Source: SKVR01 sp964453995 (GTDB taxonomy: Bacteria > Bacteroidota > Bacteroidia > Bacteroidales > UBA7960). Taken from it: DNA of 64,000 nt. The stretch spans positions 56,955 to 120,954 of the forward strand of contig CAYVQC010000002.1 of NCBI GenBank assembly GCA_964453995.1, given 5' to 3'. Within the stretch, counting starts at the first letter, position 1. The number at the start of each line of letters is the position of its first letter. A program made the translations under genes and the position numbers. This document shows positions 43,983 to 51,822 of the stretch, piece after piece. The notes beneath the pieces were generated by a model. That model had not been told where the DNA came from. It ran no database searches and saw nothing but the letters and a program-made list of their open reading frames with translations.

Positions 43983-45172
43983 TGAACAAAAGGAACATCG
44001 CAATTTTAGGTTCAACAGGGTCCATAGGAACACAAGCCCTGGAAGTAATTCGCACAGCCCCACAGAGGTTTGCCGTGGAAGTTCTTACTGCTCAAAACAA
44101 TGCTTCCCTGCTGATCAGCCAGGCCCTGGAATTCAAACCCAATGCTGTTGTTATTGGCAATGAAGCGCATTACAACAAAGTAAAACAGGCCCTTGAACCT
44201 CACTTCATTAAGGTCTTTTGCGGCGAAAGTGCAATGTCGCAAATTGTTGAACTTGATTCCATTGATATAGTACTTACTGCAATGGTTGGTTTTGCAGGAT
44301 TGAAACCAACCATTAGTGCCATCAGGTCAAAAAAAAATATCGCCCTCGCCAACAAGGAAACCCTCGTGGTAGCAGGCAGTATAATTACCCGCATAGCACG
44401 GGAAGCAGGAGTAAATATTTACCCTGTCGATTCGGAACATTCAGCAATATTCCAATGTATGGTTGGTGAATTTCACAACCCCATTGAAAAAATTATCCTG
44501 ACTGCTTCCGGAGGCCCCTTCAGGGGAAAAACCACTGACTTCCTTAAAAATGTAAAAAAGGAAGATGCCCTTAAACATCCCAACTGGGATATGGGTTGTA
44601 AAATAACCATTGATTCAGCAACACTCATGAACAAGGGATTGGAAGTGATTGAGGCAAAATGGTTGTTTGGATTAAAACCAAAACAGATACAAGTGATCGT
44701 ACACCCGCAGTCAATCATTCATTCCCTGGTTCAGTTTGAAGATGGTTCAATAAAAGCACAAATGGGCCTTCCAGACATGAAACTACCCATTCAATATGCA
44801 TTGGCTTATCCCAACAGGATCGCATCAACTTTTGAACGGTTTAATTTTACCGATTATCCCGAACTTACTTTTGAGCAGCCAGATACACAAACCTTCAGAA
44901 ATCTTGCCCTGGCTTATGAAGCTATGGAAAAAGACGGCAACATGCCCTGCATCCTCAATGCTGCCAATGAGGTGGCAGTAGCTGCATTTCTGAAAGACCA
45001 GGTAGGTTTTTTACAAATTCCCGAAGTCGTTGAAGCATGCATGCATAAAGTCTCTTTTACCGAAGATCCCTCCCTCGACGATCTTTGTAATTCAGACAAA
45101 GAAGCACGTATCGTTGCACGTGAGATCATTTACGGAAAAAACCGGTTTGAGAATCTTCCATGTACAAAATAA
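43982..45172 (+). CDS. dxr: 1-deoxy-D-xylulose-5-phosphate reductoisomerase
   Basis: Dxr (IspC) makes 2-C-methyl-D-erythritol 4-phosphate, the first committed step of non-mevalonate isoprenoid synthesis. The 396-residue product has the NADPH loop GSTGSIGTQAL (about 9-19), the LANKETLVVAG and VDSEHSAIFQC active-site segments, and ASGGPFR. Its ATG overlaps the stop of the M23 gene. It precedes rseP by 108 bp, a dxr-rseP order shared by many bacteria. Confidence 0.98.
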   Translation: MNKRNIAILGSTGSIGTQALEVIRTAPQRFAVEVLTAQNNASLLISQALEFKPNAVVIGNEAHYNKVKQALEPHFIKVFCGESAMSQIVELDSIDIVLTAMVGFAGLKPTISAIRSKKNIALANKETLVVAGSIITRIAREAGVNIYPVDSEHSAIFQCMVGEFHNPIEKIILTASGGPFRGKTTDFLKNVKKEDALKHPNWDMGCKITIDSATLMNKGLEVIEAKWLFGLKPKQIQVIVHPQSIIHSLVQFEDGSIKAQMGLPDMKLPIQYALAYPNRIASTFERFNFTDYPELTFEQPDTQTFRNLALAYEAMEKDGNMPCILNAANEVAVAAFLKDQVGFLQIPEVVEACMHKVSFTEDPSLDDLCNSDKEARIVAREIIYGKNRFENLPCTK

Positions 45173-45280
45173 CAGATAGCAAAACAATGAAGAACAAAAA
45201 CGGGTTAAAACCATTAACCCCAACAGGAACCAATAATCCTGATAACACTGAAATTTTAAAAATTAACAACAATAATACTG

Positions 45281-46615
45281 ATGGAAATAGCAATTAAGGT
45301 AATACAGTTTTTTCTTAGTTTATCGATCCTGATCCTCATCCACGAGTTGGGTCATTATCTTGCTGCCCGATACTTCAATACAAGGGTAGAAAAGTTTTAT
45401 CTTTTCTTCAATCCCTGGTTTTCCATATTCAAGAAAAAGATAGGCCAAACCGAATATGGCATGGGTTGGCTTCCCCTGGGTGGATATGTAAAAATTTCAG
45501 GCATGATTGACGAGTCCATGGATAAGGAACAATTGAGCCAACCGCCCCAACCATGGGAGTTCAGATCCAAACCCGCATGGCAACGACTCATTATTATGCT
45601 TGGTGGAGTAACTTTTAATGTGATCCTGGCCATTGTGATCTATATCTCCATGCTCTCAATTATGGGAGAACAATACCTGCCCTCGCGTAACCTCACTTAT
45701 GGCATCCATGCACAACCCATGGCCAAAGAAATAGGCCTGCAAAACGGAGATCTTATCATTTCTGTAGATAATCGCGAAATAGAGAGTTTTCATCAGATTA
45801 CTTCTGCGGTGATCCTGGACGGCGCCTCTACCATACAAGTGGAAAGAGATGGTGAAATAATTGATATACCTGTTCCCGAAGGCTTTGGCAAACGGGTATT
45901 GGACACCATGAAAGAGGGAGGCCCCGAGGCAGGGTTCATTATGGAACGCATCCCCTTTGTTATTGAGGCGGTAAAAGAAGGTTCTCCCGCTCATGAAGCA
46001 GGAATGCAACCCGGTGATAGCATTCTTGCCTTAAATGGGGAAGAAATTCCGTTTTTCCATGAGTTCCGCGAGTCGCTTATCAATCATGCCAACCAGCAGG
46101 TTCAGGTAAGTGCAGAGCGCGACGGTGAGATCATGAACTTTTCGGTTTCCCTGCCTGAATCGGGCTTGATGGGGGTGCAGCCCAAAGGTGATCTCAGTGC
46201 CTTTTTCGACATAAAAACAAAGGACTATAGTATTATAGAAGCCTTACCTGCAGGGGTAGGCATGGCATACGAAACCACCGTTGAATACTTCAAACAGTTG
46301 CAGTTTGTGATCCGCGAAAGAGATCATGAAAGCCTGGGTGGCTTTATTACTATAGGAAGTATCTTTTCTCCTACCTGGGATTGGGTGCATTTCTGGACCA
46401 TAACGGCATTTCTCTCTATCATTCTTGCCATCATGAATATACTACCTATTCCGGCCCTGGATGGAGGGCATGTTATGTTCCTGTTTTATGAGATTATTGT
46501 GGGGCGAAAACCCTCCGATAAATTTATGGAATATGCCCAAACGGTGGGAATGGTGTTGTTGCTGGCACTCATTATCTTTGCCCAGTACAACGATATAATG
46601 CGGTTGTTCAGATAA
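45281..46615 (+). CDS. rseP: RIP metalloprotease RseP (site-2 protease)
   Basis: RseP cleaves membrane-spanning anti-sigma factors and remnant signal peptides inside the membrane. The 444-residue product has the zinc motif HELGH (21-25) in the first helix, two PDZ-like domains (about 145-195 and 228-290), and the second active-site motif NILPIPALDGGH near the C-terminus. Bacteroidota use ECF sigma/anti-sigma pairs with TonB receptors; none is adjacent here. Confidence 0.96.
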   Translation: MEIAIKVIQFFLSLSILILIHELGHYLAARYFNTRVEKFYLFFNPWFSIFKKKIGQTEYGMGWLPLGGYVKISGMIDESMDKEQLSQPPQPWEFRSKPAWQRLIIMLGGVTFNVILAIVIYISMLSIMGEQYLPSRNLTYGIHAQPMAKEIGLQNGDLIISVDNREIESFHQITSAVILDGASTIQVERDGEIIDIPVPEGFGKRVLDTMKEGGPEAGFIMERIPFVIEAVKEGSPAHEAGMQPGDSILALNGEEIPFFHEFRESLINHANQQVQVSAERDGEIMNFSVSLPESGLMGVQPKGDLSAFFDIKTKDYSIIEALPAGVGMAYETTVEYFKQLQFVIRERDHESLGGFITIGSIFSPTWDWVHFWTITAFLSIILAIMNILPIPALDGGHVMFLFYEIIVGRKPSDKFMEYAQTVGMVLLLALIIFAQYNDIMRLFR

Positions 46616-46704
46616 CAGAACAAAAAAGCCCCGTGGCCCTATCAATGAAGTGCAATTTCTACTGACAGATGAATAGATAAGGTCTATACCGGGAAGGATT
46701 AAAA

Positions 46705-46743
46705 AAGATTGCCGGGCCAACAACCCGGCAATCTTTTTTTTTT
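46705..46743 (+). terminator. Terminator after rseP
   Basis: AAGATTGCCGGG (46705-46716) and CCCGGCAATCTT (46724-46735) form a perfect 12-bp stem with a 7-nt loop, followed by about ten T. An A-run on the other side could also terminate the convergent DUF4114 gene. Confidence 0.9.
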
Positions 46744-46811
46744 GTTGTGTTTTATTTAAAGAAACTTTACAAACGCTTTAGTTCCGTATTATTTACGCAT
46801 CAAATGCCGGG

Positions 46812-48725
46812 TTATTCGTTATTGCCATCGTCCGTTCCTTCGTCAACAATATTGATCTGGACTATACCTTCAAGATCAAACTTGGTATTGGGTATTTGAT
46901 CAGGATTATCTTTCACAACAAATATTACATCATTAAAGTCTTTGTCGCCGCCAGTGATTCTGATGTCCTCAAAGGCCAGTACCATATCACCACACCCGTT
47001 TTCAACAAAAAGAACATTCTGCTGGTAGTTGTTGGGGTTAAATTCGGTATTGGTATAGTGGGTGTACAATCCGTCCACCATTTGACCATTAGCCCAACCC
47101 TGTGCTATAAGGTAAAAACCTATGACTGTATTTGCCGGAAATGGTCCATCGCCCAGTTGTACCATATCGCCCGGTACCAGCGCCCCTCCAGAGCCTTCCA
47201 TAGAGGTGTTGGGAAAGACCACATGTTTTTGCAATTCTTCTATTGTTGAGGGGGGATTGTCGGCAGGATAAGCATAATAGCCCAGTGTATTCTTCCAACC
47301 TGCACCTTCATGCACAAATACTACATATACCGGAGTTTCCTCAGCCAATGTTACATTCAAAGATAATCCCTCTGCAAACAGCTCAGGTTTATTTTCCATC
47401 GCATTTGATTTTTCAGGCAGGTGAGCAGTGATAGTATCCATTAGTGTAGGACATGGATCTGTGGGCTCCATATCATCAGGCAGACCATCGTCATGATTGA
47501 TGGAAAGAATTTTTAAACCTCCAAGTCCGTTGGCAACAAACACCACCTGGTTGTCAGATTTGACAAAGTTGGCCGATTGCATATCGCTGAAAACCATGGT
47601 ACCCAGTAACAATACCTCGTCGTTGAGGCTGGAAACCATTTCTCCAACAGCAATCCCCGAATGGCCGTTGCCTATAAAAACCAATGATTCATTTACCGAC
47701 ACACTGTTGGTAACATGATTCTCATCCAGTTCACCGGGAGGAGTAGCCGGCCGGGGTATTTCCTGTTTTATTGTGCCATCAGGATTTACAACTCTGACTC
47801 CTTCTTCGTTGAGGGCTGCAAAAATATACTGGTCTGTTGCTGCAATCTCAGACTTTGAATGAGGAGTGTTGGCACCACCTATGGTATATTCTGTTTCAAA
47901 GCTACCTGATGCAATATCAAACACACTGATTTTGCCTGGTTGGCCAGAGAGCACAAGGGCCTTATCGCTGTTTACATCCACTGAGCGGGCATCGGCAATT
48001 GAAGTTTCATGCAACAGGTTGTACTGATGATCCAAAACTGTCAATCCTCCGTTATCACCACTGGTAACATAAATCCTGTCTTCCGTTATCTTGATGCCGT
48101 TGGCAGAAAAAGAGGGAACATCAATGATGGTATCTATCCCGGTAACCAACATAGATGAATTTACATTCAGAACCTGTATAAATGCAGGACTTTCAAATCC
48201 ATACTCTTCATAATCTTCCATGGCGCCCACAACAAATATTTTTTCCTGGCGAAACTGGATGGCATTGATATCTGCCTTTAAAAATGCAGCCAGGGAGACA
48301 ATCTGGGGAGAAGTTACATCTGATACATCAAAGATTTCCACACCTCCACCATATTCGCTGCCCCTGATGTTGTAGGATACAAAGGCATAATCGTCATGAA
48401 TGTCAACATGGGTTGCCATAAGTTCCTTGCCTCCATATACCGGAGCGCTCACCTCGGCCTGCAGGATAAAGGCAAAATTGCTTTTAGGATCCACCGCAGG
48501 CTCTCCTGATGATTTTGTTTCATCAAGATATTCCGGGATCATGGTAACTACCTCATCTTTCAAACTTAACCGCAGATTCAGTTCTGCCGCATCATTGTAC
48601 ACAATGATGTTGTTCATTTCAAGAGTGTTATCGGGGTTTTCGCCTGTTTCATCTTTCTGGCAACCTTGCCATACCAGTGCTAAAGAAACAAAAACTAAGA
48701 CTAGGCTTCTACAAATACGTATCAT
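46812..48725 (-). CDS. DUF4114 lipoprotein with beta-propeller-like repeats
   Basis: The 637-residue product has a lipoprotein signal peptide with Cys22 (LVWQGCQKD). The middle (about 85-400) has repeated LVIVD-type propeller blades, such as VEIFDVSDVTSPQIVSL and ISVFDIASGSF. The C-terminal 200 residues hold a DUF4114 domain, whose marker GDKDFNDVIFVVKD has Asp and Asn residues typical of a calcium-binding loop. It is probably exposed on the outer membrane. The function is unknown. A promoter element embedded in a palindrome precedes it. Confidence 0.8.
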   Translation of the reverse strand: MIRICRSLVLVFVSLALVWQGCQKDETGENPDNTLEMNNIIVYNDAAELNLRLSLKDEVVTMIPEYLDETKSSGEPAVDPKSNFAFILQAEVSAPVYGGKELMATHVDIHDDYAFVSYNIRGSEYGGGVEIFDVSDVTSPQIVSLAAFLKADINAIQFRQEKIFVVGAMEDYEEYGFESPAFIQVLNVNSSMLVTGIDTIIDVPSFSANGIKITEDRIYVTSGDNGGLTVLDHQYNLLHETSIADARSVDVNSDKALVLSGQPGKISVFDIASGSFETEYTIGGANTPHSKSEIAATDQYIFAALNEEGVRVVNPDGTIKQEIPRPATPPGELDENHVTNSVSVNESLVFIGNGHSGIAVGEMVSSLNDEVLLLGTMVFSDMQSANFVKSDNQVVFVANGLGGLKILSINHDDGLPDDMEPTDPCPTLMDTITAHLPEKSNAMENKPELFAEGLSLNVTLAEETPVYVVFVHEGAGWKNTLGYYAYPADNPPSTIEELQKHVVFPNTSMEGSGGALVPGDMVQLGDGPFPANTVIGFYLIAQGWANGQMVDGLYTHYTNTEFNPNNYQQNVLFVENGCGDMVLAFEDIRITGGDKDFNDVIFVVKDNPDQIPNTKFDLEGIVQINIVDEGTDDGNNE

Positions 48726-48767
48726 CTGTAATCAGGATTTGGTTTTACATCTATAAAATATTTTCAA

Positions 48768-48782
48768 CGTAGCAAAGCTACG
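48768..48782 (-). promoter_or_regulatory. -7 element embedded in a palindrome, DUF4114 gene
   Basis: CGTAGC-aaa-GCTACG (48768-48782) is a perfect inverted repeat. On the minus strand TAGCTTTG (48780-48773) is an exact TAnnTTTG match lying inside it, 48 bp upstream of the DUF4114 start. A protein bound to the palindrome would block the promoter. Confidence 0.45.
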
Positions 48783-48855
48783 CATAGCCCTGATGCAGGG
48801 AAAGGTAGTATAAACCTGAATTGAATGGGTGAAAACCATTGGTTTGAAGAAAAAA

Positions 48856-50028
48856 TCAGCCTTTAATAACTGCCAATGGAGTTAATTGGTGGAGAATGTC
48901 AACCAGATCTTTCTGGTTTTCCATTACCCTGTCAATATTTTTGTATGCACCGGAAGCTTCGTCGAGGTCCTTGACGGTGCGCACGGCATGCATAATGCCT
49001 TTCTCATCGAGCTTTTTGATCTCCTCCTTGAGGTTTAGGGAGCGCTGCGCCTGTTTACGGCCCATAACTCTTCCAGCTCCATGTGAACAACTGTGAAAGC
49101 TTTCAGGGTTTCCTCTCCCCTTAACAATAAAGCTTTGTGTGCCCTGGCTGCCGGGAATGATTCCTACCGTGCCCCTGTCAGCGAGTGTGGCTCCTTTTCT
49201 ATGCACAATCACTTCACGACCATAGTGCTCTTCAATGGATGCATAATTGTGGGCTATATTGATCATGGGAAAAGCATGGAAATCTCCCCTGAAGTTTTCC
49301 GCAAATATTTGGGTAATCCGGTCCATCATCAGTTTGCGGTTGGCAAAGGCAAAATCAACACAATATTGCATTTCCTTTATATAAGCTTGCCCGTAAGCAC
49401 TATCGAAAGGCAACCATGCCAGCTGTGCAGACTTTGGTAAGGGGCTTCCCCAGTTTTTGTTCAACTCAATGGCCATCCTGTTGTAATGATCCGCAACCTG
49501 TTTTCCGATATTCCTGCTGCCCGAATGGATCATAAGCCAGATGTTCTCCTCTTCGTCTTTCTGAATTTCAATAAAATGGTTACCGCCTCCCAATGTTCCC
49601 ACCTGGAAAAGTGCGTTGTCAAACTCTCTTGCCACTACAGGCATGAGCTCGGGGTTTACAGGTGTACCAGGCATGAGCCCACTGTCCTGGGGCTTTCCCT
49701 GGTGTTTGAATCCCAATGGAACAATTTCCCTGATCCGGCTCATGATATTCTTGATTAGAAACACCGGTATGTGCTTAAGGGTAGTTTTTACAGCACACAT
49801 GCCACAGCCAATATCTACCCCCACGGCATTGGGTATAATCACATTATTCAATGCAATAACCCCACCTATGGGCATGCCAAAGCCCTGGTGGCAATCGGGC
49901 ATCAGAGCCACATGACTATGAGCAAAAGGGAGATTGGCAAGATTGCGCGCCTGCTCAAGGGCACCGGCCTCGATATCGGCCAGCCACATTTTGATGGGGA
50001 TTTTCTCTGTATTGATTTCCCTTATCAT
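48856..50028 (-). CDS. rtcB: RtcB family RNA-splicing ligase
   Basis: RtcB joins RNA 2',3'-cyclic phosphate and 5'-OH ends using GTP and manganese, in RNA repair. The 390-residue product has metal-site segments MPDCHQGFG, NAVGVDIGCGM (Cys75) and GTLGGGNHFIE, IHSGSRNIGK, and the nucleotidylated histidine (His316) in SCSHGAGRVMGR. It lacks the archease partner nearby. The gene lies 48 bp downstream of rex on the same strand with no terminator between, so rex-rtcB is probably one transcript. A sigma-54-type promoter and activator sites lie upstream of rex. Confidence 0.96.
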   Translation of the reverse strand: MIREINTEKIPIKMWLADIEAGALEQARNLANLPFAHSHVALMPDCHQGFGMPIGGVIALNNVIIPNAVGVDIGCGMCAVKTTLKHIPVFLIKNIMSRIREIVPLGFKHQGKPQDSGLMPGTPVNPELMPVVAREFDNALFQVGTLGGGNHFIEIQKDEEENIWLMIHSGSRNIGKQVADHYNRMAIELNKNWGSPLPKSAQLAWLPFDSAYGQAYIKEMQYCVDFAFANRKLMMDRITQIFAENFRGDFHAFPMINIAHNYASIEEHYGREVIVHRKGATLADRGTVGIIPGSQGTQSFIVKGRGNPESFHSCSHGAGRVMGRKQAQRSLNLKEEIKKLDEKGIMHAVRTVKDLDEASGAYKNIDRVMENQKDLVDILHQLTPLAVIKG

Positions 50029-50076
50029 GGTAAAGACTTTTTATCTGTAAGAATAACCACAAGGGATGTGTGGAGT

Positions 50077-50724
50077 TTAAAGCCGCGCAAGAATTTTCTG
50101 GTAGTCACTGTCAATTTCCAGTGCCGAAACAGTATTCTGAATGATAAGTCCTTCTTTTGGTGGGATATGGGTTTGGGTAAAATTCCATATCACAGGAATT
50201 CCGGACTGAATGACCTCATCAACAGCCTGCAGGGCATTTTCAGGAGTAGTAGCGATCATTGCCATACGGATGTGCATCTGGTTGACAAAAACAGGAAGCT
50301 TGTCCATGTTCTGAATCTTAATGCCCCACAATACTTTTCCTACTTTATCGGGGTCGATGTCGAAGGCTGCCACTATCTTAAGACCGCTCCCGGCAATGGT
50401 TTCATTGCGCAGCAACGAGGTACCCAGCTTTCCGGCGCCTACCAGCAGGGCCTCTTTAAATTCTTTCTCACCCAGCAAAACATCAATGCAGTCAATCAGT
50501 GAGTCCACTTCAATGTAGTCAGTGATAGCTTTATCCCATTTGGGACAATAGGAAAAATCCTCGAAGATCTTTTCTGCTGGAATAGCCAGAAACTCCGAGA
50601 TCATATCAATGGTGAGGTTGTATTTTTGTTTGTATTTCCACAAACGTAGTAAAGGCTGGTAAAGATGAAACCTTTTGATGGTTTCAGCGGGCAGAGCTGG
50701 TATATGTGAACCTCTTTCGTTCAT
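50077..50724 (-). CDS. rex: Redox-sensing transcriptional repressor Rex
   Basis: Rex senses the NADH/NAD+ ratio and represses fermentation and respiration genes when NADH is low. The 215-residue product has an N-terminal winged helix (about 10-75; PAETIKRFHLYQPLLRLW) and a Rossmann domain with the NADH loop VGAGKLG (95-101). The C-terminal helix for domain swapping is present. Helix-2 sequence is diverged from firmicute Rex. A perfect 10-bp inverted repeat abuts the start codon (50725-50749). I see no canonical TTGTGA-N6-TCACAA Rex box upstream. Confidence 0.9.
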   Translation of the reverse strand: MNERGSHIPALPAETIKRFHLYQPLLRLWKYKQKYNLTIDMISEFLAIPAEKIFEDFSYCPKWDKAITDYIEVDSLIDCIDVLLGEKEFKEALLVGAGKLGTSLLRNETIAGSGLKIVAAFDIDPDKVGKVLWGIKIQNMDKLPVFVNQMHIRMAMIATTPENALQAVDEVIQSGIPVIWNFTQTHIPPKEGLIIQNTVSALEIDSDYQKILARL

Positions 50725-50749
50725 AGATTTTTTATAGGGTAAAAAATCT
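50725..50749 (-). promoter_or_regulatory. Inverted repeat at the rex start codon
   Basis: AGATTTTTTA (50725-50734) and TAAAAAATCT (50740-50749) are perfect 10-bp arms around a 5-bp spacer, and the repeat touches the rex ATG. In RNA it would form a hairpin over the initiation region; as DNA it could be an autoregulatory operator. Confidence 0.5.
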
Positions 50750-50801
50750 TATTCTTTTTTGGCAAACACTTTCTTTTTTTTGTGCAATGGCAAATGGAGC
50801 T

Positions 50802-50844
50802 TAAAAAAACCGGTAGTCATGATTTAGGGGATCAAGACTACCGG
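50802..50844 (-). terminator. Strong terminator upstream of rex
   Basis: On the minus strand CCGGTAGTC and GACTACCGG form a perfect 9-bp stem; an inner TGAT/ATCA extends it to about 13 bp with one mismatch. Seven T follow. It stops transcripts that come from the 51.0-kb promoter region before rex. Confidence 0.8.
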
Positions 50845-50865
50845 AAACCAAAACCAAAAACACAC

Positions 50866-50886
50866 ATGAAGAGAAGGGAATATTGA
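50866..50886 (+). other. 6-codon plus-strand ORF matching the TonB leader
   Basis: ATGAAGAGAAGGGAATATTGA encodes MKRREY. The preceding 18 bases (A/C-rich) and the ATGAAGAGAA start closely match the leader at 28621-28648. Here no terminator overlaps the ORF on the plus strand. It may be a shared leader element or a chance match within an opposite-strand RNA. Confidence 0.3.
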
Positions 50887-51002
50887 AGATTGTTGTTTAG
50901 AACAACTACAGTCCGGAGAGAGGTAAATGGTTTGGGAACCATTATGCTTCAAAAAACCTTTTCTTGCTTAAAGAACATTATTTCCGGCTGTGCCATCTTG
51001 AT

Positions 51003-51018
51003 TTCAAATCCTGTGCCA
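51003..51018 (-). promoter_or_regulatory. Predicted sigma-54 promoter facing rex-rtcB
   Basis: On the minus strand TTGGCACaggatTTGAA matches the sigma-54 consensus TGGCAC-N5-TTGCA except for one base: the -12 dinucleotide is GA instead of GC. GG and G are spaced by ten bases, as required. A second TGGCAC lies 23 bp downstream but lacks a -12 element. No comparable promoter is found on the plus strand. Confidence 0.5.
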
Positions 51019-51092
51019 AAAAATAATCATTACTCATTTACAGTGTTTTACATTTTCAGCGCTGTGTAATGGCAATTTTTTCAGGGTGAATT

Positions 51093-51151
51093 TGTCATGT
51101 TTCAGGACAGATGGATTGTCATTTTTAATGACAGTGTCATTTTAAATGACA
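51093..51151. promoter_or_regulatory. Three tandem TGTC-N9-GACA palindromes (activator sites)
   Basis: Sites at 51093-51109, 51117-51133 and 51135-51151 each have TGTC, nine bases, then GACA. The second and third are almost perfect palindromes (TGTCATT...AATGACA and GTGTCATTT...AAATGACAC). Centres are 24 and 18 bp apart. They lie about 85-125 bp upstream of the sigma-54-like -24 element, the usual distance for enhancer sites of sigma-54 activators, and one such activator gene lies 0.7 kb away. Confidence 0.65.
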
Positions 51152-51301
51152 CATCATTGTTTTCCCCCAAAAAAATTCCAGAAAAGTTTTCTTTTCTGAT
51201 CCCGGTAACGCCAACAGGGCATAACCTTTTACAAAATCGATCGTATACAATACCAACAAACAAAACAAACAGACAAACCCGTTGACAGATTGCAACAGCG
51301 G

Positions 51302-51317
51302 CAGTTTTACAAAACTG
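51302..51317. promoter_or_regulatory. 16-bp palindrome upstream of 51370 gene
   Basis: CAGTTTT-ac-AAAACTG is a perfect inverted repeat 53 bp upstream of the membrane-protein ATG. It is a candidate operator for that gene. Confidence 0.4.
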
Positions 51318-51369
51318 TGCGTATTAAATTGCCGTATTTGTACTGCAACCCAATTACTACACCTAAATC

Positions 51370-51807
51370 ATGAAGAACTGGGATGCTTTCGTCATTGTAT
51401 CAACTTCCGTAATTGCTCTTGCACTATTTTCCAGCGGTAAAATCAATGCTACCAATATGCTGGACAACCTTTCCTTTGCGGAAACCTTACTGGTAATGGC
51501 CAAAACCATTGCGGTGATCATTACAGGCAGCCTGACCATTGCCCTGATGGTCATTATTCTGGTAATCGATATTCTGATATCGGTAATAATGCAGGTAGAT
51601 TTTCCCATAATGCATCTGCTGTATGAATACCTTTACCTGGGGATGATCCGCGAATGGTTCTGGGATGCACACACAGGCAGTCATATTCTTATGGCTACTA
51701 TAGTCCTGTTTGGAATTGGTTTGATCAACACTTACCTTGGACCCGTGCACCGGAAAAAAACCTTTATATATTATAAAAACAAAGAGAGCAATTACTTTAC
51801 CCACTAG
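51370..51807 (+). CDS. Membrane protein of unknown function
   Basis: The 145-residue product has about four predicted membrane segments: residues 6-22, a long hydrophobic stretch at about 38-76 (probably two helices), and 104-122. The C-terminus is basic and tyrosine-rich (KKTFIYYKNK). I do not recognise the family. It lies between the rex leader region and the convergent sigma-54 activator gene (15 bp between stops), so it may belong to the same response. A palindrome precedes it. Confidence 0.65.
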   Translation: MKNWDAFVIVSTSVIALALFSSGKINATNMLDNLSFAETLLVMAKTIAVIITGSLTIALMVIILVIDILISVIMQVDFPIMHLLYEYLYLGMIREWFWDAHTGSHILMATIVLFGIGLINTYLGPVHRKKTFIYYKNKESNYFTH

Positions 51808-51822
51808 CGGGGTGAAACCTAT

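Larger units (their letters stand above)
50802..50992 (-). ncRNA. Predicted sigma-54-driven leader RNA or sRNA
   Basis: A minus-strand transcript starting about 12 nt after the -12 element (near 50992) would run about 190 nt to the terminator at 50844-50802. It contains two further stem-loops: ATGGTT/AACCAT (50928-50943) and GTTGTT/AACAAC (50891-50905). Its 3' end is a strong hairpin with seven T, 78 bp before the rex start codon. It could be a free sRNA or an attenuated rex-rtcB leader. A 34-codon minus-strand frame also runs through it. No expression evidence exists. Confidence 0.4.
50725..51369. other. Structured divergent regulatory region rex / 51370 gene
   Basis: This 645-bp region carries, in order: a 10-bp inverted repeat at the rex start (50725-50749), a minus-strand terminator (50802-50844), a small plus-strand ORF (50866-50886), two stem-loops (50891-50905 and 50928-50943), a minus-strand sigma-54-like promoter (51003-51018), three palindromic activator-like sites (51093-51151), and a 16-bp palindrome (51302-51317). 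No larger gene is present. Confidence 0.7.
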
